The position numbers and the translations under genes are program-made. Shown here piece after piece: positions 7,941-15,576 of a DNA stretch of 35,260 bases. The stretch is taken from NCBI GenBank assembly GCA_947302275.1, contig CAMYUW010000026.1:1-35260 (forward strand). The letters run 5' to 3'. A model generated the notes under the pieces. It saw nothing but the letters and a program-made list of their open reading frames with translations, was not told the DNA's origin and did not search any database. Position 1 is the stretch's first letter. Each line of letters opens with the position of its first letter. The DNA is from an uncultured Prevotellaceae bacterium (GTDB lineage Bacteria > Bacteroidota > Bacteroidia > Bacteroidales > Muribaculaceae).

Positions 7941-8645
7941 ATGAAAGATACAAAATCACGATTATTCTCGAGTGAAGCCCGCCTGAGCGACCTGATAACA
8001 GCGCATCCGTCGCTGCTCACGTTGTTGACCCGATTGGGTATTTCTCTCGGTTTTGGTGATCGCTCCATTGCCGACGTGTGTGAGAGTAGTGGTGTCGATA
8101 CCGATTTCTTCCTGCTCATCTGCAATGTTTACACCTTCAATAACTATGTACCCTCCACGGCTGCAATCCTGGGTACTGACATGACCGGGCTCGTGCCATA
8201 TCTTGAAAAGTCCCACAAGTACTATGTGGCTAAGCGTTTGCCGCACATCGAGTACCACCTTGATGCCATTGCTCAGAAGTTGAGTGGGCGCATCGGCATG
8301 GTGTTCATCAGTTTTTTCAAGGAATACAAGCAGGAGGTTGTGGCCCATTTCCTTCATGAGGAAAAAGAGGTGTTCCCTCATATAGCTGCCCTCATGGCAG
8401 GCCAGCGCGACACGACCTATAGCATCAGTGAGTTCCTGCAGACCCATAGCGACATCGAGGGCAAACTGGATGATTTGTTGAATATCATCTTTAAGTACTT
8501 GCCTCCTCAGGTGGATGATGAAAATGTGCTGGATGTGGTGTATGATATCCTGAGCCTGAGCGAGGATCTCAAGAAGCATACATTCATTGAGGAGAAAATT
8601 ATGGTTCCTCTGGTTCGCCATCTCGAAAAAGCGATTTTGTCATGA
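7941..8645 (+). CDS. Hemerythrin-domain (RIC/YtfE-like) protein
   Basis: A 234-residue cytoplasmic protein. The N-terminus (about 15-75) resembles the ScdA_N/DUF542 domain of RIC-type iron-sulfur repair proteins, but the usual CC-containing turn is replaced by LGFGDRS, so the family's cysteine pair is missing. The C-terminal part (about 90-230) is an alpha-helical hemerythrin-like bundle. Likely di-iron ligands are among His92, His102, His136, His139/Glu140, His147, His169, His213 and Glu217/Glu218. Such proteins sense or detoxify oxygen or nitric oxide, or repair Fe-S and di-iron centres. It overlaps the downstream LuxR-type regulator by 4 bp, suggesting a sensor-regulator pair. Confidence 0.82.
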   Translation: MKDTKSRLFSSEARLSDLITAHPSLLTLLTRLGISLGFGDRSIADVCESSGVDTDFFLLICNVYTFNNYVPSTAAILGTDMTGLVPYLEKSHKYYVAKRLPHIEYHLDAIAQKLSGRIGMVFISFFKEYKQEVVAHFLHEEKEVFPHIAALMAGQRDTTYSISEFLQTHSDIEGKLDDLLNIIFKYLPPQVDDENVLDVVYDILSLSEDLKKHTFIEEKIMVPLVRHLEKAILS

Positions 8646-9214
8646 AACAGAAGTTGCTGATCGTAGAACCCTCAGAAGTTATCGTTGAGGGGCTTAAAGC
8701 GGTGCTTGAGAGCCAGTCCAGATTCAAACTGCTGGAACCCGAAGTGACTGCCGAGCATCTCGAAGAGCGCATTCTCGCATCTAGACCTGACGTGTTATTG
8801 ATTAACCCATTGATTCTGAATGCTGATGTGACATTATTGCGCAACGAGTATAAAGTGGCAGTGGTGGCTCTGGTTTATCAATATGTTCAGAGAGAGGTAC
8901 TCAAGGCCTATGACGGAGTGGTGGAAATCAGGGATGGACGCACGGTGATCATCGAAACACTGGCACAGGCATTACCCGCAGCCGAAGAGCGCAGCAAGAA
9001 CAGTTATGAGCTCACCAAGCGTGAAACGGCAGTCCTTGTTGAACTGGCCCAGGGTAAGACCAATAAAGAGGTGGCTGATGCCCTCAATGTAAGTGTTCAC
9101 ACGGTCATCACCCACCGCAAGAACATTACCCACAAGACGGGCATCAAGAGTGTAGCAGGCCTGACGGTTTATGCCATGCTTAACAACCTCATCGATGAAA
9201 GTGCCCTGTTATAG
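8642..9214 (+). CDS. LuxR/NarL-type regulator with degenerate receiver
   Basis: A 190-residue protein. Residues 1-115 resemble a response-regulator receiver. Residues 125-185 are a LuxR-type helix-turn-helix (ELTKRETAVLVELAQGKTNK followed by the VSVHTVITHRKNI recognition region). The position that should hold the phosphorylated Asp is Asn55 (PDVLLINP), and the acidic pair near the N-terminus is reduced to Glu9, so classical phosphorylation is unlikely. No histidine kinase is nearby. Its ATG overlaps the hemerythrin gene stop (ATGA). Control by the hemerythrin partner's iron or redox state is a reasonable inference. Confidence 0.85.
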   Translation: MKQKLLIVEPSEVIVEGLKAVLESQSRFKLLEPEVTAEHLEERILASRPDVLLINPLILNADVTLLRNEYKVAVVALVYQYVQREVLKAYDGVVEIRDGRTVIIETLAQALPAAEERSKNSYELTKRETAVLVELAQGKTNKEVADALNVSVHTVITHRKNITHKTGIKSVAGLTVYAMLNNLIDESALL

Positions 9215-9254
9215 AAATCTGGCTGCTGGCAATGATAAACTGAAAACTTTTGCG

Positions 9255-9262
9255 TATCTTTG
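9255..9262 (+). promoter_or_regulatory. Promoter -7 box of the mlaE-type operon
   Basis: TATCTTTG followed by GCAGG matches the Bacteroidota -7 consensus and ends 22 bp before the ATG at 9285. A clear -33 TTTG at the right distance is not seen. Confidence 0.65.
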
Positions 9263-9284
9263 CAGGTTATAATTATTCTTAAGT

Positions 9285-10031
9285 ATGTTTTTGACTAAAT
9301 TGTTAGAGAAGTTTGGAGACTACTGCATGTTCATGTGGAGGGTCTTGGCTATCCCCGACAAGTGGCGGGTGTTCTTCAAACGCTATACTGACGAAATCGG
9401 CAAGTTGGGCATCGACTCGATTCCGTTGATCATCATTGTGTCGCTGTTTATTGGTTCTTTGTGCACGATCTTGATTAAACTGAATATCTCCAATCCGTTG
9501 TTGCCTAGATATACCGTGGGCTTGACTACCCGTGAGATTATCCTGCTGGAGTTTTCATCCACGATTCTATGCCTGATATTATCTGGTAAAATCGGTTCGA
9601 ATATCGCCAGTGAGATTGGTACTATGCGCGCTACCGAACAGATTGATGCCCTTGACATCATGGGTATCAACAGCGCTAATTTCCTGGCTATGCCTAAGAT
9701 TTTAGCACTCATTACCATACTCCCGTTTTTGGTGGTCATCTGTATGGCGACTAGTCTGTTTGGCGGTTGGCTTATATGTATTATTACAGGCATAGTTGAC
9801 CCGGACACATACATTTTCGGTATTCAGTCGTTGTTCATCCCGTGGTATGTATGGTTTGCGCTGATTAAGTCGCTGGTTTTCGCTTTCCTGATGTCCACTA
9901 TCGCTTGCTATTATGGCTATACGATGCAGGGCGGCTCGGTCGAGGTGGGCAAGGCCAGTACCGACACTGTTGTGATGTGTAACATCATGATTCTTGTGGC
10001 CGACGTTATTTTAACCCTCTTATTACTCTAA
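9285..10031 (+). CDS. mlaE: MlaE-type ABC transporter permease
   Basis: A 248-residue inner-membrane permease of the MlaE/YrbE family, which handles phospholipid transport between the membranes. It has five or so hydrophobic segments and the conserved cytoplasmic stretch EIGTMRATEQIDALDIMGIN (about residues 110-130) that identifies MlaE proteins. The ATPase partner follows after 3 bp. The substrate-binding MCE protein MlaD is not in the next genes, so it must lie elsewhere or be absent. The symbol is given by family, not by proven function. Confidence 0.9.
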   Translation: MFLTKLLEKFGDYCMFMWRVLAIPDKWRVFFKRYTDEIGKLGIDSIPLIIIVSLFIGSLCTILIKLNISNPLLPRYTVGLTTREIILLEFSSTILCLILSGKIGSNIASEIGTMRATEQIDALDIMGINSANFLAMPKILALITILPFLVVICMATSLFGGWLICIITGIVDPDTYIFGIQSLFIPWYVWFALIKSLVFAFLMSTIACYYGYTMQGGSVEVGKASTDTVVMCNIMILVADVILTLLLL

Positions 10032-10034
10032 CCA

Positions 10035-10829
10035 ATGATCGAAGTTAAGCATCTATCCAAGACTTTCAAGGAGGAAACCGGCCCGCGTCAGGTGTTGTTT
10101 GACATCAATGCCAAGCTCTATGACGGAAAGACCAATCTGATCATCGGTCAGTCGGGTTCAGGTAAGACTGTCCTGATCAAGAATATTGTCGGCTTGTTTG
10201 ATCCCGATGAGGGGGAAATCCTGTATGATGGCCGTGATATTACACGCATGGACCGCAAGCAACGCAAGGAACTCCGCAAGGAGATAGGAATGCTCTTTCA
10301 AGGTTCTGCTTTGTTTGACAGTGAGACCGTAATGGGTAACGTGATGTTCCCGTTGGTAATGTTTGGCAAGATGAGTCAGAGCGAGATGCGTGACCGCGCC
10401 CAATTCTGTATCGACCGTGTGAATCTCACGGGCAGTGAGAACAAGTATCCTAGCGAGCTCTCAGGCGGTATGCAGAAGCGTTGTGCCATCGCACGTGCCA
10501 TCGCCTTGAATCCCAGATATCTCTTCTGTGATGAGCCCAACTCGGGACTGGATCCCAAAACATCGATCGTCATTGACGAATTGTTGAGCGATATCACTCA
10601 TGAGTTTGGCATCACCACGATTATCAATACCCACGACATGAATTCGGTGATGGGTATAGGAGAAAATATCGTGTTTATTAACAAGGGGCATGTGGGGTGG
10701 ATCGGCACCAAGGATGAGATTTATGATGTGGACAACGATGACCTGAACAACTTCGTGTATGCCACCGACCTGTTCCGTGATGTGCGCAAGTATCGTCGTG
10801 AACATGGATATAAGCCGAGTAAGCATTAG
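10035..10829 (+). CDS. mlaF: MlaF-type ABC transporter ATP-binding protein
   Basis: A 264-residue ABC ATPase. Walker A is GQSGSGKT (residues 38-45), the signature is ELSGGMQKR near residue 140, Walker B is YLFCDEPNSGLDP, and the switch His is in INTHDMN. The LSGGMQKR-type signature and the DEPNSGLDP form are typical of the MlaF group. It energises the permease encoded 3 bp upstream. The C-terminal tail (about 225-264) is charged and could bind a regulatory partner. An HD-domain gene follows. Confidence 0.92.
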   Translation: MIEVKHLSKTFKEETGPRQVLFDINAKLYDGKTNLIIGQSGSGKTVLIKNIVGLFDPDEGEILYDGRDITRMDRKQRKELRKEIGMLFQGSALFDSETVMGNVMFPLVMFGKMSQSEMRDRAQFCIDRVNLTGSENKYPSELSGGMQKRCAIARAIALNPRYLFCDEPNSGLDPKTSIVIDELLSDITHEFGITTIINTHDMNSVMGIGENIVFINKGHVGWIGTKDEIYDVDNDDLNNFVYATDLFRDVRKYRREHGYKPSKH

Positions 10830-10853
10830 TAATGGTACTTTCAATTGAATAAT

Positions 10854-11486
10854 ATGAAAACCGCTGATAAGAATTGCAAGGAAGAAATCCTTGAGTTGCT
10901 GCGCTCTACAAAACGAGAGGGTATTGAGGATGTGATCAGTGACCTTGAAGCATGGGGATTTTTCACTGCTCCCGCTTCGGCAGGACATCACTTGAATACC
11001 GAGGGCGGCTTGGCTCTTCACTCGCTCAACACCTGCAAGGCGGCTCTTGTGGTTTGGGAGGCAATGAAGGCGATTGAACCGAGCCTCGAACACGAGGTAA
11101 AGCGTGATAGCATCATTATTGCCAGCCTCCTCCACGATGTGTGCAAGTGTGACATATACAAGCGGTCGGTTAAGAAACGCAAGAATGCGCTCGGCATTTG
11201 GGAAGATGCCGAGGGCTACAAAATCACTTATAAGAATTTCCCGATGGGCCATGGCGAGAAATCGCTCACGCTGCTCTTGTGCAGTGGTCTTCCCCTCAAT
11301 GACGACGAGATGTTGGCCATCCGCTGGCACATGGGCGCCTGGGGCGTGAACCAGAACAGTTATGAGGATGTACGCAACTATGATGCTGCCCGCAAACTCT
11401 ATCCGCTCGTGACCATTATCCAGACGGCTGACGGCTTGGCTGCCAGTATCATGGAGCGCACTGGCGAGGAAATTGATGAGTTATGA
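10854..11486 (+). CDS. HD-domain hydrolase
   Basis: A 210-residue soluble protein of the HD phosphohydrolase superfamily. Candidate metal ligands are His45/His46, His56 (LALHSLNT) and the HD pair His94-Asp95 in SLLHDVCK. A later His sits in IRWHMG. The HD superfamily includes nucleotidases and phosphodiesterases; the substrate is unknown. I place the start at the ATG at 10854 and not at the in-frame TTG at 10845. The gene follows the ABC ATPase by 24 bp and overlaps the amidotransferase gene by 4 bp. Confidence 0.82.
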   Translation: MKTADKNCKEEILELLRSTKREGIEDVISDLEAWGFFTAPASAGHHLNTEGGLALHSLNTCKAALVVWEAMKAIEPSLEHEVKRDSIIIASLLHDVCKCDIYKRSVKKRKNALGIWEDAEGYKITYKNFPMGHGEKSLTLLLCSGLPLNDDEMLAIRWHMGAWGVNQNSYEDVRNYDAARKLYPLVTIIQTADGLAASIMERTGEEIDEL

Positions 11487-12196
11487 TGCGTATCAATATC
11501 CTGTTGTGTGACACCTTCCCAGGAAGGCTGCCTGATTTCATTCCTAACTACGAATCGCTGTTTATGGACCTGTTTGCCGGCATCGGCGAGCAGCCAACCT
11601 ATGAGATTTATCAGACGTGGCAGGGCGAATTGCCCCAGTCCGTCAACACTGGTGAGCTGTATCTGATTCCAGGCAGTCTCGACTCAGCTTATTATGACAA
11701 ACCATGGATATTGGCACTGCTGCGATGGATAAGTAATGCCCATGCTTGCGGAGCCAAGATGATGGGTATGTGTTTCGGTCATCAGGCGATTGCCAGGGCG
11801 CTCGGCGGTGAGGTGAGACCTTATGAGGGAGGCATGGGTGTCGGCGTTAGAGCCTCACATGTGCTTGACGAACAGATGAAAAACTATTTCCCTCATCAGG
11901 AGATGCGTCTGCTCTATAGCCACCACGACCAGGTGACGGTGTTGCCCCAGGATGCTGTGCTATGTGCCACCAGCGATTTCTGCAAGAACGAGTCCTATAG
12001 AATCGGCCGTCAAGTGATTACTTTCCAAGGACATCCCGAGTTTACCGTTGCCTATAGCCGCCACTTGCTCAACAACTTCTGCGACGATATTGGCAAGGAC
12101 GTGAGACTCGCGGCTTTGCGCAGCCTTGACGAGATGGAACCACAAGGTTCTGCCGCTGCACGATATGCCCTCGACCTGCTCTTCAATCGCGGTTAA
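11483..12196 (+). CDS. Class I glutamine amidotransferase domain protein
   Basis: A 237-residue stand-alone GATase1 protein related to the GMP-synthase-like amidotransferases. The catalytic triad is visible: Cys97 in GMCFGHQA, and His184 with Glu186 in FQGHPEF. No synthase domain is attached and no partner synthetase is adjacent, so the ammonia acceptor is unknown. Related proteins include gamma-glutamyl-polyamine hydrolases and YfeJ-like proteins. The gene starts with two consecutive ATG codons overlapping the preceding stop. It ends the mlaE-type run; the queF promoter follows. Confidence 0.87.
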   Translation: MMRINILLCDTFPGRLPDFIPNYESLFMDLFAGIGEQPTYEIYQTWQGELPQSVNTGELYLIPGSLDSAYYDKPWILALLRWISNAHACGAKMMGMCFGHQAIARALGGEVRPYEGGMGVGVRASHVLDEQMKNYFPHQEMRLLYSHHDQVTVLPQDAVLCATSDFCKNESYRIGRQVITFQGHPEFTVAYSRHLLNNFCDDIGKDVRLAALRSLDEMEPQGSAAARYALDLLFNRG

Positions 12197-12231
12197 ACAC
12201 CCGCTATTACCAGCATTTGGATTTTTTTTAC

Positions 12232-12239
12232 TAATTTTG
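12232..12239 (+). promoter_or_regulatory. Promoter -7 box of queF-queC
   Basis: TAATTTTG followed by CACC fits TAnnTTTG and lies 30 bp before the queF ATG. The leader is too short and lacks the C-rich pseudoknot pattern needed to call a preQ1 riboswitch. Confidence 0.6.
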
Positions 12240-12269
12240 CACCCCCTAACGTATTAGCTATTTGATATT

Positions 12270-12740
12270 ATGTCAAGAACAGAACAAGAATTGGAGGGCG
12301 TAACGCTGCTGGGCAACCAGGGCACGACTTATGAGTTTGACTATCGCCCCGACGTGTTGGAGACGTTCGAGAACAAACACCCCGAGAATGAATATGTGGT
12401 GACACTCGACTGTCCCGAGTTTACGTCGTTGTGCCCCAAGACGGGTCAGCCGGACTTCGGCCGCATCATCATCAACTATATCCCTCGCGAGCGCATGGTC
12501 GAAAGCAAAAGTCTGAAGCTTTATCTGTTCAGCTTTCGTAACCATGGCGACTTCCATGAGGATTGCGTGAATATCATCATGAAGGACCTGATCAAGTTGA
12601 TGGATCCCAAGTATATTGAGGTCATAGGCTTGTTCAACCCCCGTGGCGGCATCAGCATCAAGCCGTTTGCCAACTATGGTGACAGTGAACATCAGGACAT
12701 GGTGCGTGCCCGTCTAATCAGCAGTTTACATAATGAATGA
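12270..12740 (+). CDS. queF: NADPH-dependent 7-cyano-7-deazaguanine reductase (type I)
   Basis: A 156-residue enzyme that reduces the nitrile preQ0 to the amine preQ1 in queuosine biosynthesis. The nucleophilic Cys55 lies in [13 protein letters not shown], with Asp62 following. The NADPH-binding stretch [20 protein letters not shown] (Glu78 to Glu97) matches the QueF signature. Its single-domain length marks it as the short, homomeric type I enzyme. Its stop overlaps the queC start (ATGA), so the two late-pathway steps are translationally coupled. Confidence 0.96.
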   Translation: MSRTEQELEGVTLLGNQGTTYEFDYRPDVLETFENKHPENEYVVTLDCPEFTSLCPKTGQPDFGRIIINYIPRERMVESKSLKLYLFSFRNHGDFHEDCVNIIMKDLIKLMDPKYIEVIGLFNPRGGISIKPFANYGDSEHQDMVRARLISSLHNE

Positions 12741-13408
12741 CATTGACTATGGCTAAGAAAGACGCTGTTATTATCACCTCGGGTGGCATGGATTCAACGA
12801 CCATGCTATATGAGTATAAGGACGAGATTGCCATGGCCATTACTTTTGACTATGGCAGCACCCAGAACGGGCGTGAGCGCCGTTGTGCCATCATGCACTG
12901 TGAGCGCTTAGGTATCAAGCACCTGATTATCCCCCTTGATTTCATGCACAAGTACTTCAAGAGCGCACTGCTCGAGAGTGCCGATGCCATTCCCGATGGC
13001 GACTATAACGACGAGAACATGAAATCGACGGTGGTGCCTTTCCGCAACGGCATCATGTTGGCCATTGCCTGCGGTATAGCCGAGAGCAACGGCCTCAAGC
13101 GTGTGATGATTGCCAACCATGCTGGCGATCATTCCATTTATCCAGACTGCCGTTCCCCATTTATCGAAGCAATGAGCACGGCGATGATGACGGGCACATA
13201 CGAGGGCGTCAAAGTATTTGCCCCCTATACCGACCTGAGCAAGGCCGAAATCGCCCGCCATGGCGCTGCACTGGGGCTGGACTATAGCGAGACCTATTCA
13301 TGCTACAAGGGCGGTGAAAAACACTGCGGCACCTGTGGTACATGTACCGAACGCCGCCAGGCCTTGCGCGAAGCAGGCATCGATGACCACACCGAGTATC
13401 TTGTTTAG
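12737..13408 (+). CDS. queC: 7-cyano-7-deazaguanine (preQ0) synthase
   Basis: A 223-residue ATP-dependent enzyme that converts 7-carboxy-7-deazaguanine to preQ0. The PP-loop SGGMDS lies at residues 15-20. The zinc site is formed by Cys189, Cys197, Cys200 and Cys203 in the C-terminal [15 protein letters not shown] stretch. The ATG at 12737 overlaps the queF stop. An in-frame ATG at 12749 gives the more usual N-terminus ([13 protein letters not shown]) and may be the true start. Confidence 0.96.
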   Translation: MTLTMAKKDAVIITSGGMDSTTMLYEYKDEIAMAITFDYGSTQNGRERRCAIMHCERLGIKHLIIPLDFMHKYFKSALLESADAIPDGDYNDENMKSTVVPFRNGIMLAIACGIAESNGLKRVMIANHAGDHSIYPDCRSPFIEAMSTAMMTGTYEGVKVFAPYTDLSKAEIARHGAALGLDYSETYSCYKGGEKHCGTCGTCTERRQALREAGIDDHTEYLV

Positions 13409-13509
13409 GTTTTATCTATTCCGTTGTGTGTAAGGAGTTTAACGTTTGGTTGTAATGGGGCTGCAAAAAAACTCTACACTCTAAACACTAAACTATAAAC
13501 TTTTTTATC

Positions 13510-13517
13510 TACCTTTG
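13510..13517 (+). promoter_or_regulatory. Promoter -7 box of fabD
   Basis: TACCTTTG followed by GCAGCC fits the -7 consensus and lies 52 bp before the fabD ATG. The 161-bp spacer before fabD is AT-rich, with an A/C-rich strand, and shows no other feature. Confidence 0.65.
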
Positions 13518-13569
13518 CAGCCGTTTTGAAATAAAGACACATCATTAACTACTAAATAAATATCAAGAA

Positions 13570-14448
13570 ATGAAAGCATTCGTATTCCCCGGTCAGGGCG
13601 CACAGTTTGTGGGTATGGGTAAGGACCTGTATGACAACAATCCCCAGGCCAAAGAATTGTTTGAAAAAGCCAATGAAGTGCTCGGTTTTCGCATCACCGA
13701 CCTCATGTTTGAAGGCACCGAGGATGACCTGAAGCAGACTAAGGTCACCCAACCCGCGGTATTCCTGCATTCTGTTATTCTCGCACTCACCATGGGTGAC
13801 GAGTTCAAGCCCGACATGGTTGCTGGCCACTCGCTTGGTGAGTTCTCGGCACTGGTAGCTGCTGGTGCTCTGCCTTTTGAGCAGGGTCTGAAACTGGTTG
13901 AGGCTCGTGCACTGGCTATGCAGAAGGCTTGCGAGGCCGCTCCTTCAACTATGGCCGCCATCATCGGCTTGGACGATGCTAAGGTGGAGGAAATTTGTGC
14001 CACCATCGATGGCATCTGCGTTCCCGCCAACTATAATTGCCCCGGTCAGGTGGTCATCTCGGGTGAGATCGCCGCTATTGAAGCTGCTTGTGAGAAATTC
14101 AAAGAAGCTGGCGCTCGCCGTGCGTTGCCCCTGAAGGTGGGTGGCGCTTTCCATTCGCCTCTGATGGAGCCTGCCCGTGCTGAACTGGCTCAGGCTATTG
14201 AAGCTGCAGACTTCTCAGCTCCTGTTTGCCCCATCTATCAGGATGTGGACGCTAAGCCGCATACCGATCCTGCTGAAATCAAGGCTAACCTGCTGCAACA
14301 GCTCACCGCTCCCGTTCGCTGGAGCCACATCGTTGCCAACATGATTGCCGACGGTATGACCGAGGCCGAGGAACTCGGCCCGGGTAAGGTGCTGCAAGGC
14401 CTTATCGCCAAGACCAGCCGCGATGTCGTCTTGTCTGGCCGCCAGTAA
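13570..14448 (+). CDS. fabD: Malonyl-CoA:ACP transacylase
   Basis: A 292-residue cytoplasmic enzyme that loads malonate onto acyl carrier protein for type II fatty acid synthesis. The N-terminal GQGAQFVGMG is typical. The nucleophile is Ser88 in AGHSLGEFSA, and the partner His is in GGAFHSPLMEPA near residue 195. The length is usual. It stands alone between the two halves of the queuosine gene set, with its own promoter, and ends at a convergent hairpin. No other fab gene is adjacent. Confidence 0.97.
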   Translation: MKAFVFPGQGAQFVGMGKDLYDNNPQAKELFEKANEVLGFRITDLMFEGTEDDLKQTKVTQPAVFLHSVILALTMGDEFKPDMVAGHSLGEFSALVAAGALPFEQGLKLVEARALAMQKACEAAPSTMAAIIGLDDAKVEEICATIDGICVPANYNCPGQVVISGEIAAIEAACEKFKEAGARRALPLKVGGAFHSPLMEPARAELAQAIEAADFSAPVCPIYQDVDAKPHTDPAEIKANLLQQLTAPVRWSHIVANMIADGMTEAEELGPGKVLQGLIAKTSRDVVLSGRQ

Positions 14449-14487
14449 TACGCTCGCTGCATTCGCAGTTTGGGTTCTAGAAATTAG

Positions 14488-14528
14488 ACAATCATCCGCA
14501 TTCCAGCTAAAGGAGTGCGGATGATTGT
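14488..14528. terminator. Convergent hairpin between fabD and queE
   Basis: A 17-bp stem (14488-14504 with 14512-14528) contains one G-U wobble and a 7-nt loop, in the 135-bp gap between convergent genes. There is no long T-run on either side, so it may act as a bidirectional stop or as an RNA end-protecting structure. Confidence 0.7.
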
Positions 14529-14583
14529 TATGGATAGTTCGCTTTGAAGGTGCACACGCACGCGTAGATGCGTGGATTTGAGG

Positions 14584-15174
14584 TTATGGGATGTCGAGGA
14601 TGCGGTGGGTTTGGAGTGAAAGTCGCCACTGGGGGTTGTCGAGTACGGCTTGAACGGTGGACAGCATATTGCGGTAGCGTTGAGTTTCGTCACTCACCCA
14701 GCAGGGTTGCAGATAGCGGTGGTCGGTTTCAATGCTGTCATACTGTGACAAGTCTTGGCCCAGATAGACCACCTTCAGCTCGTCACAGTGGGTGAGTACC
14801 ACAGGCACATTGCCGCTGTTGCCAAGTCCAGTTTTGGGAGAAAGGGTCACCCAGTCGATATTGTTGGGAAGGGAACGGGTGCCGTTGGTCTCGATGGCAA
14901 TGCGTTTGCCTGTCATCTGTTTGAGCCCCGTCACAAAATCCTCATCAATCCACAACGACGGCTCGCCGCCCGTGAGCACGATGAGCGGTGCTTGTGGGTA
15001 TTGCATCACCCGATCCACGATTTCGGGCAGCGACATCATCGTGCCTTTCTCATGCCGCGTGTCACAAAAGGCGCAATGCAGGTTACAGCCGCTCAGCCTG
15101 ATAAACACGCTTGCGATACCTGTGTTATAGCCCTCGCCTTGCAGCGAGTAGAAGATTTCATTTACCTTCCACAT
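14584..15174 (-). CDS. queE: 7-carboxy-7-deazaguanine synthase (radical SAM)
   Basis: A 196-residue radical SAM enzyme that contracts 6-carboxytetrahydropterin to 7-carboxy-7-deazaguanine. The N-terminus WKVNEIFYSLQGEG is typical. The cluster motif is Cys30-x3-Cys34-x2-Cys37 (GCNLHCAFCDT), and TGGEPSL provides the SAM-binding glycine motif. A longer open frame extends to 15261, but its extra residues lie inside queD and look non-coding, so I use the ATG at 15172-15174. It overlaps the 3' end of queD by 17 bp, implying coupling. Confidence 0.94.
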   Translation of the reverse strand: MWKVNEIFYSLQGEGYNTGIASVFIRLSGCNLHCAFCDTRHEKGTMMSLPEIVDRVMQYPQAPLIVLTGGEPSLWIDEDFVTGLKQMTGKRIAIETNGTRSLPNNIDWVTLSPKTGLGNSGNVPVVLTHCDELKVVYLGQDLSQYDSIETDHRYLQPCWVSDETQRYRNMLSTVQAVLDNPQWRLSLQTHRILDIP

Positions 15175-15514
15175 CGTTGTCCTCGTCCTTGACGTAGATG
15201 GCCAGGTTGTTGGCGCTCTCACGCACGTCGGCACGATAGCAGTTGGGTACGGTTTCGACAATCCAATGGGCTATATTCTCGGCTGTGGGATTGAAGTCCA
15301 GCACCTCGTTCAGGTTACGGTGGTCCAGCTTGCCGTGCACCATCTCCTTGATGATAGTGAAATCAGTCACCATGCCGTTATCATCAAGTTCCTTGGCCTT
15401 GCAATACACGTTCACAATCCAGTTGTGGCCATGCAGGTTCTCGCACTTGCTGTTGTGGTCTAGAAACAGCATGTGGGCCGATGAGATTTCCAGTGTCTTT
15501 TGTACGTAATACAT
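15158..15514 (-). CDS. queD: 6-carboxytetrahydropterin synthase
   Basis: A 118-residue enzyme of the PTPS/QueD family that makes 6-carboxytetrahydropterin from dihydroneopterin triphosphate, the first dedicated queuosine step. Zinc ligands are His14 (SSAHML), His28 and His30 (LHGHNW). The catalytic Cys is Cys24 in NSKCEN. The VTDF and LDHRNLN stretches are typical. It is transcribed leftward just ahead of queE. It starts 62 bp after the stop of the WG-repeat lipoprotein gene, so it may be read from that gene's promoter; no clear promoter box lies in the gap. folE is not in the window. Confidence 0.95.
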   Translation of the reverse strand: MYYVQKTLEISSAHMLFLDHNSKCENLHGHNWIVNVYCKAKELDDNGMVTDFTIIKEMVHGKLDHRNLNEVLDFNPTAENIAHWIVETVPNCYRADVRESANNLAIYVKDEDNDVEGK

Positions 15515-15576
15515 ATTGTAGTTTTAAGTTTTTATGATTAAGAATGATGACTAACGCCTAGAAACTAGAGCCTAGT

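Noticed and set aside
7962..8621. 219-codon leftward open frame
   Set aside because: It is the shadow of the hemerythrin gene, whose frame has recognisable motifs and overlaps its partner.
10461..11330. 289-codon leftward open frame
   Set aside because: It is antisense to the ABC ATPase and HD genes, which both carry clear motifs; the translated product resembles no family.
12197..12269. Possible preQ1 riboswitch before queF
   Set aside because: The leader after the -7 box is only about 20-25 nt and lacks the stem and C-rich pseudoknot arrangement.
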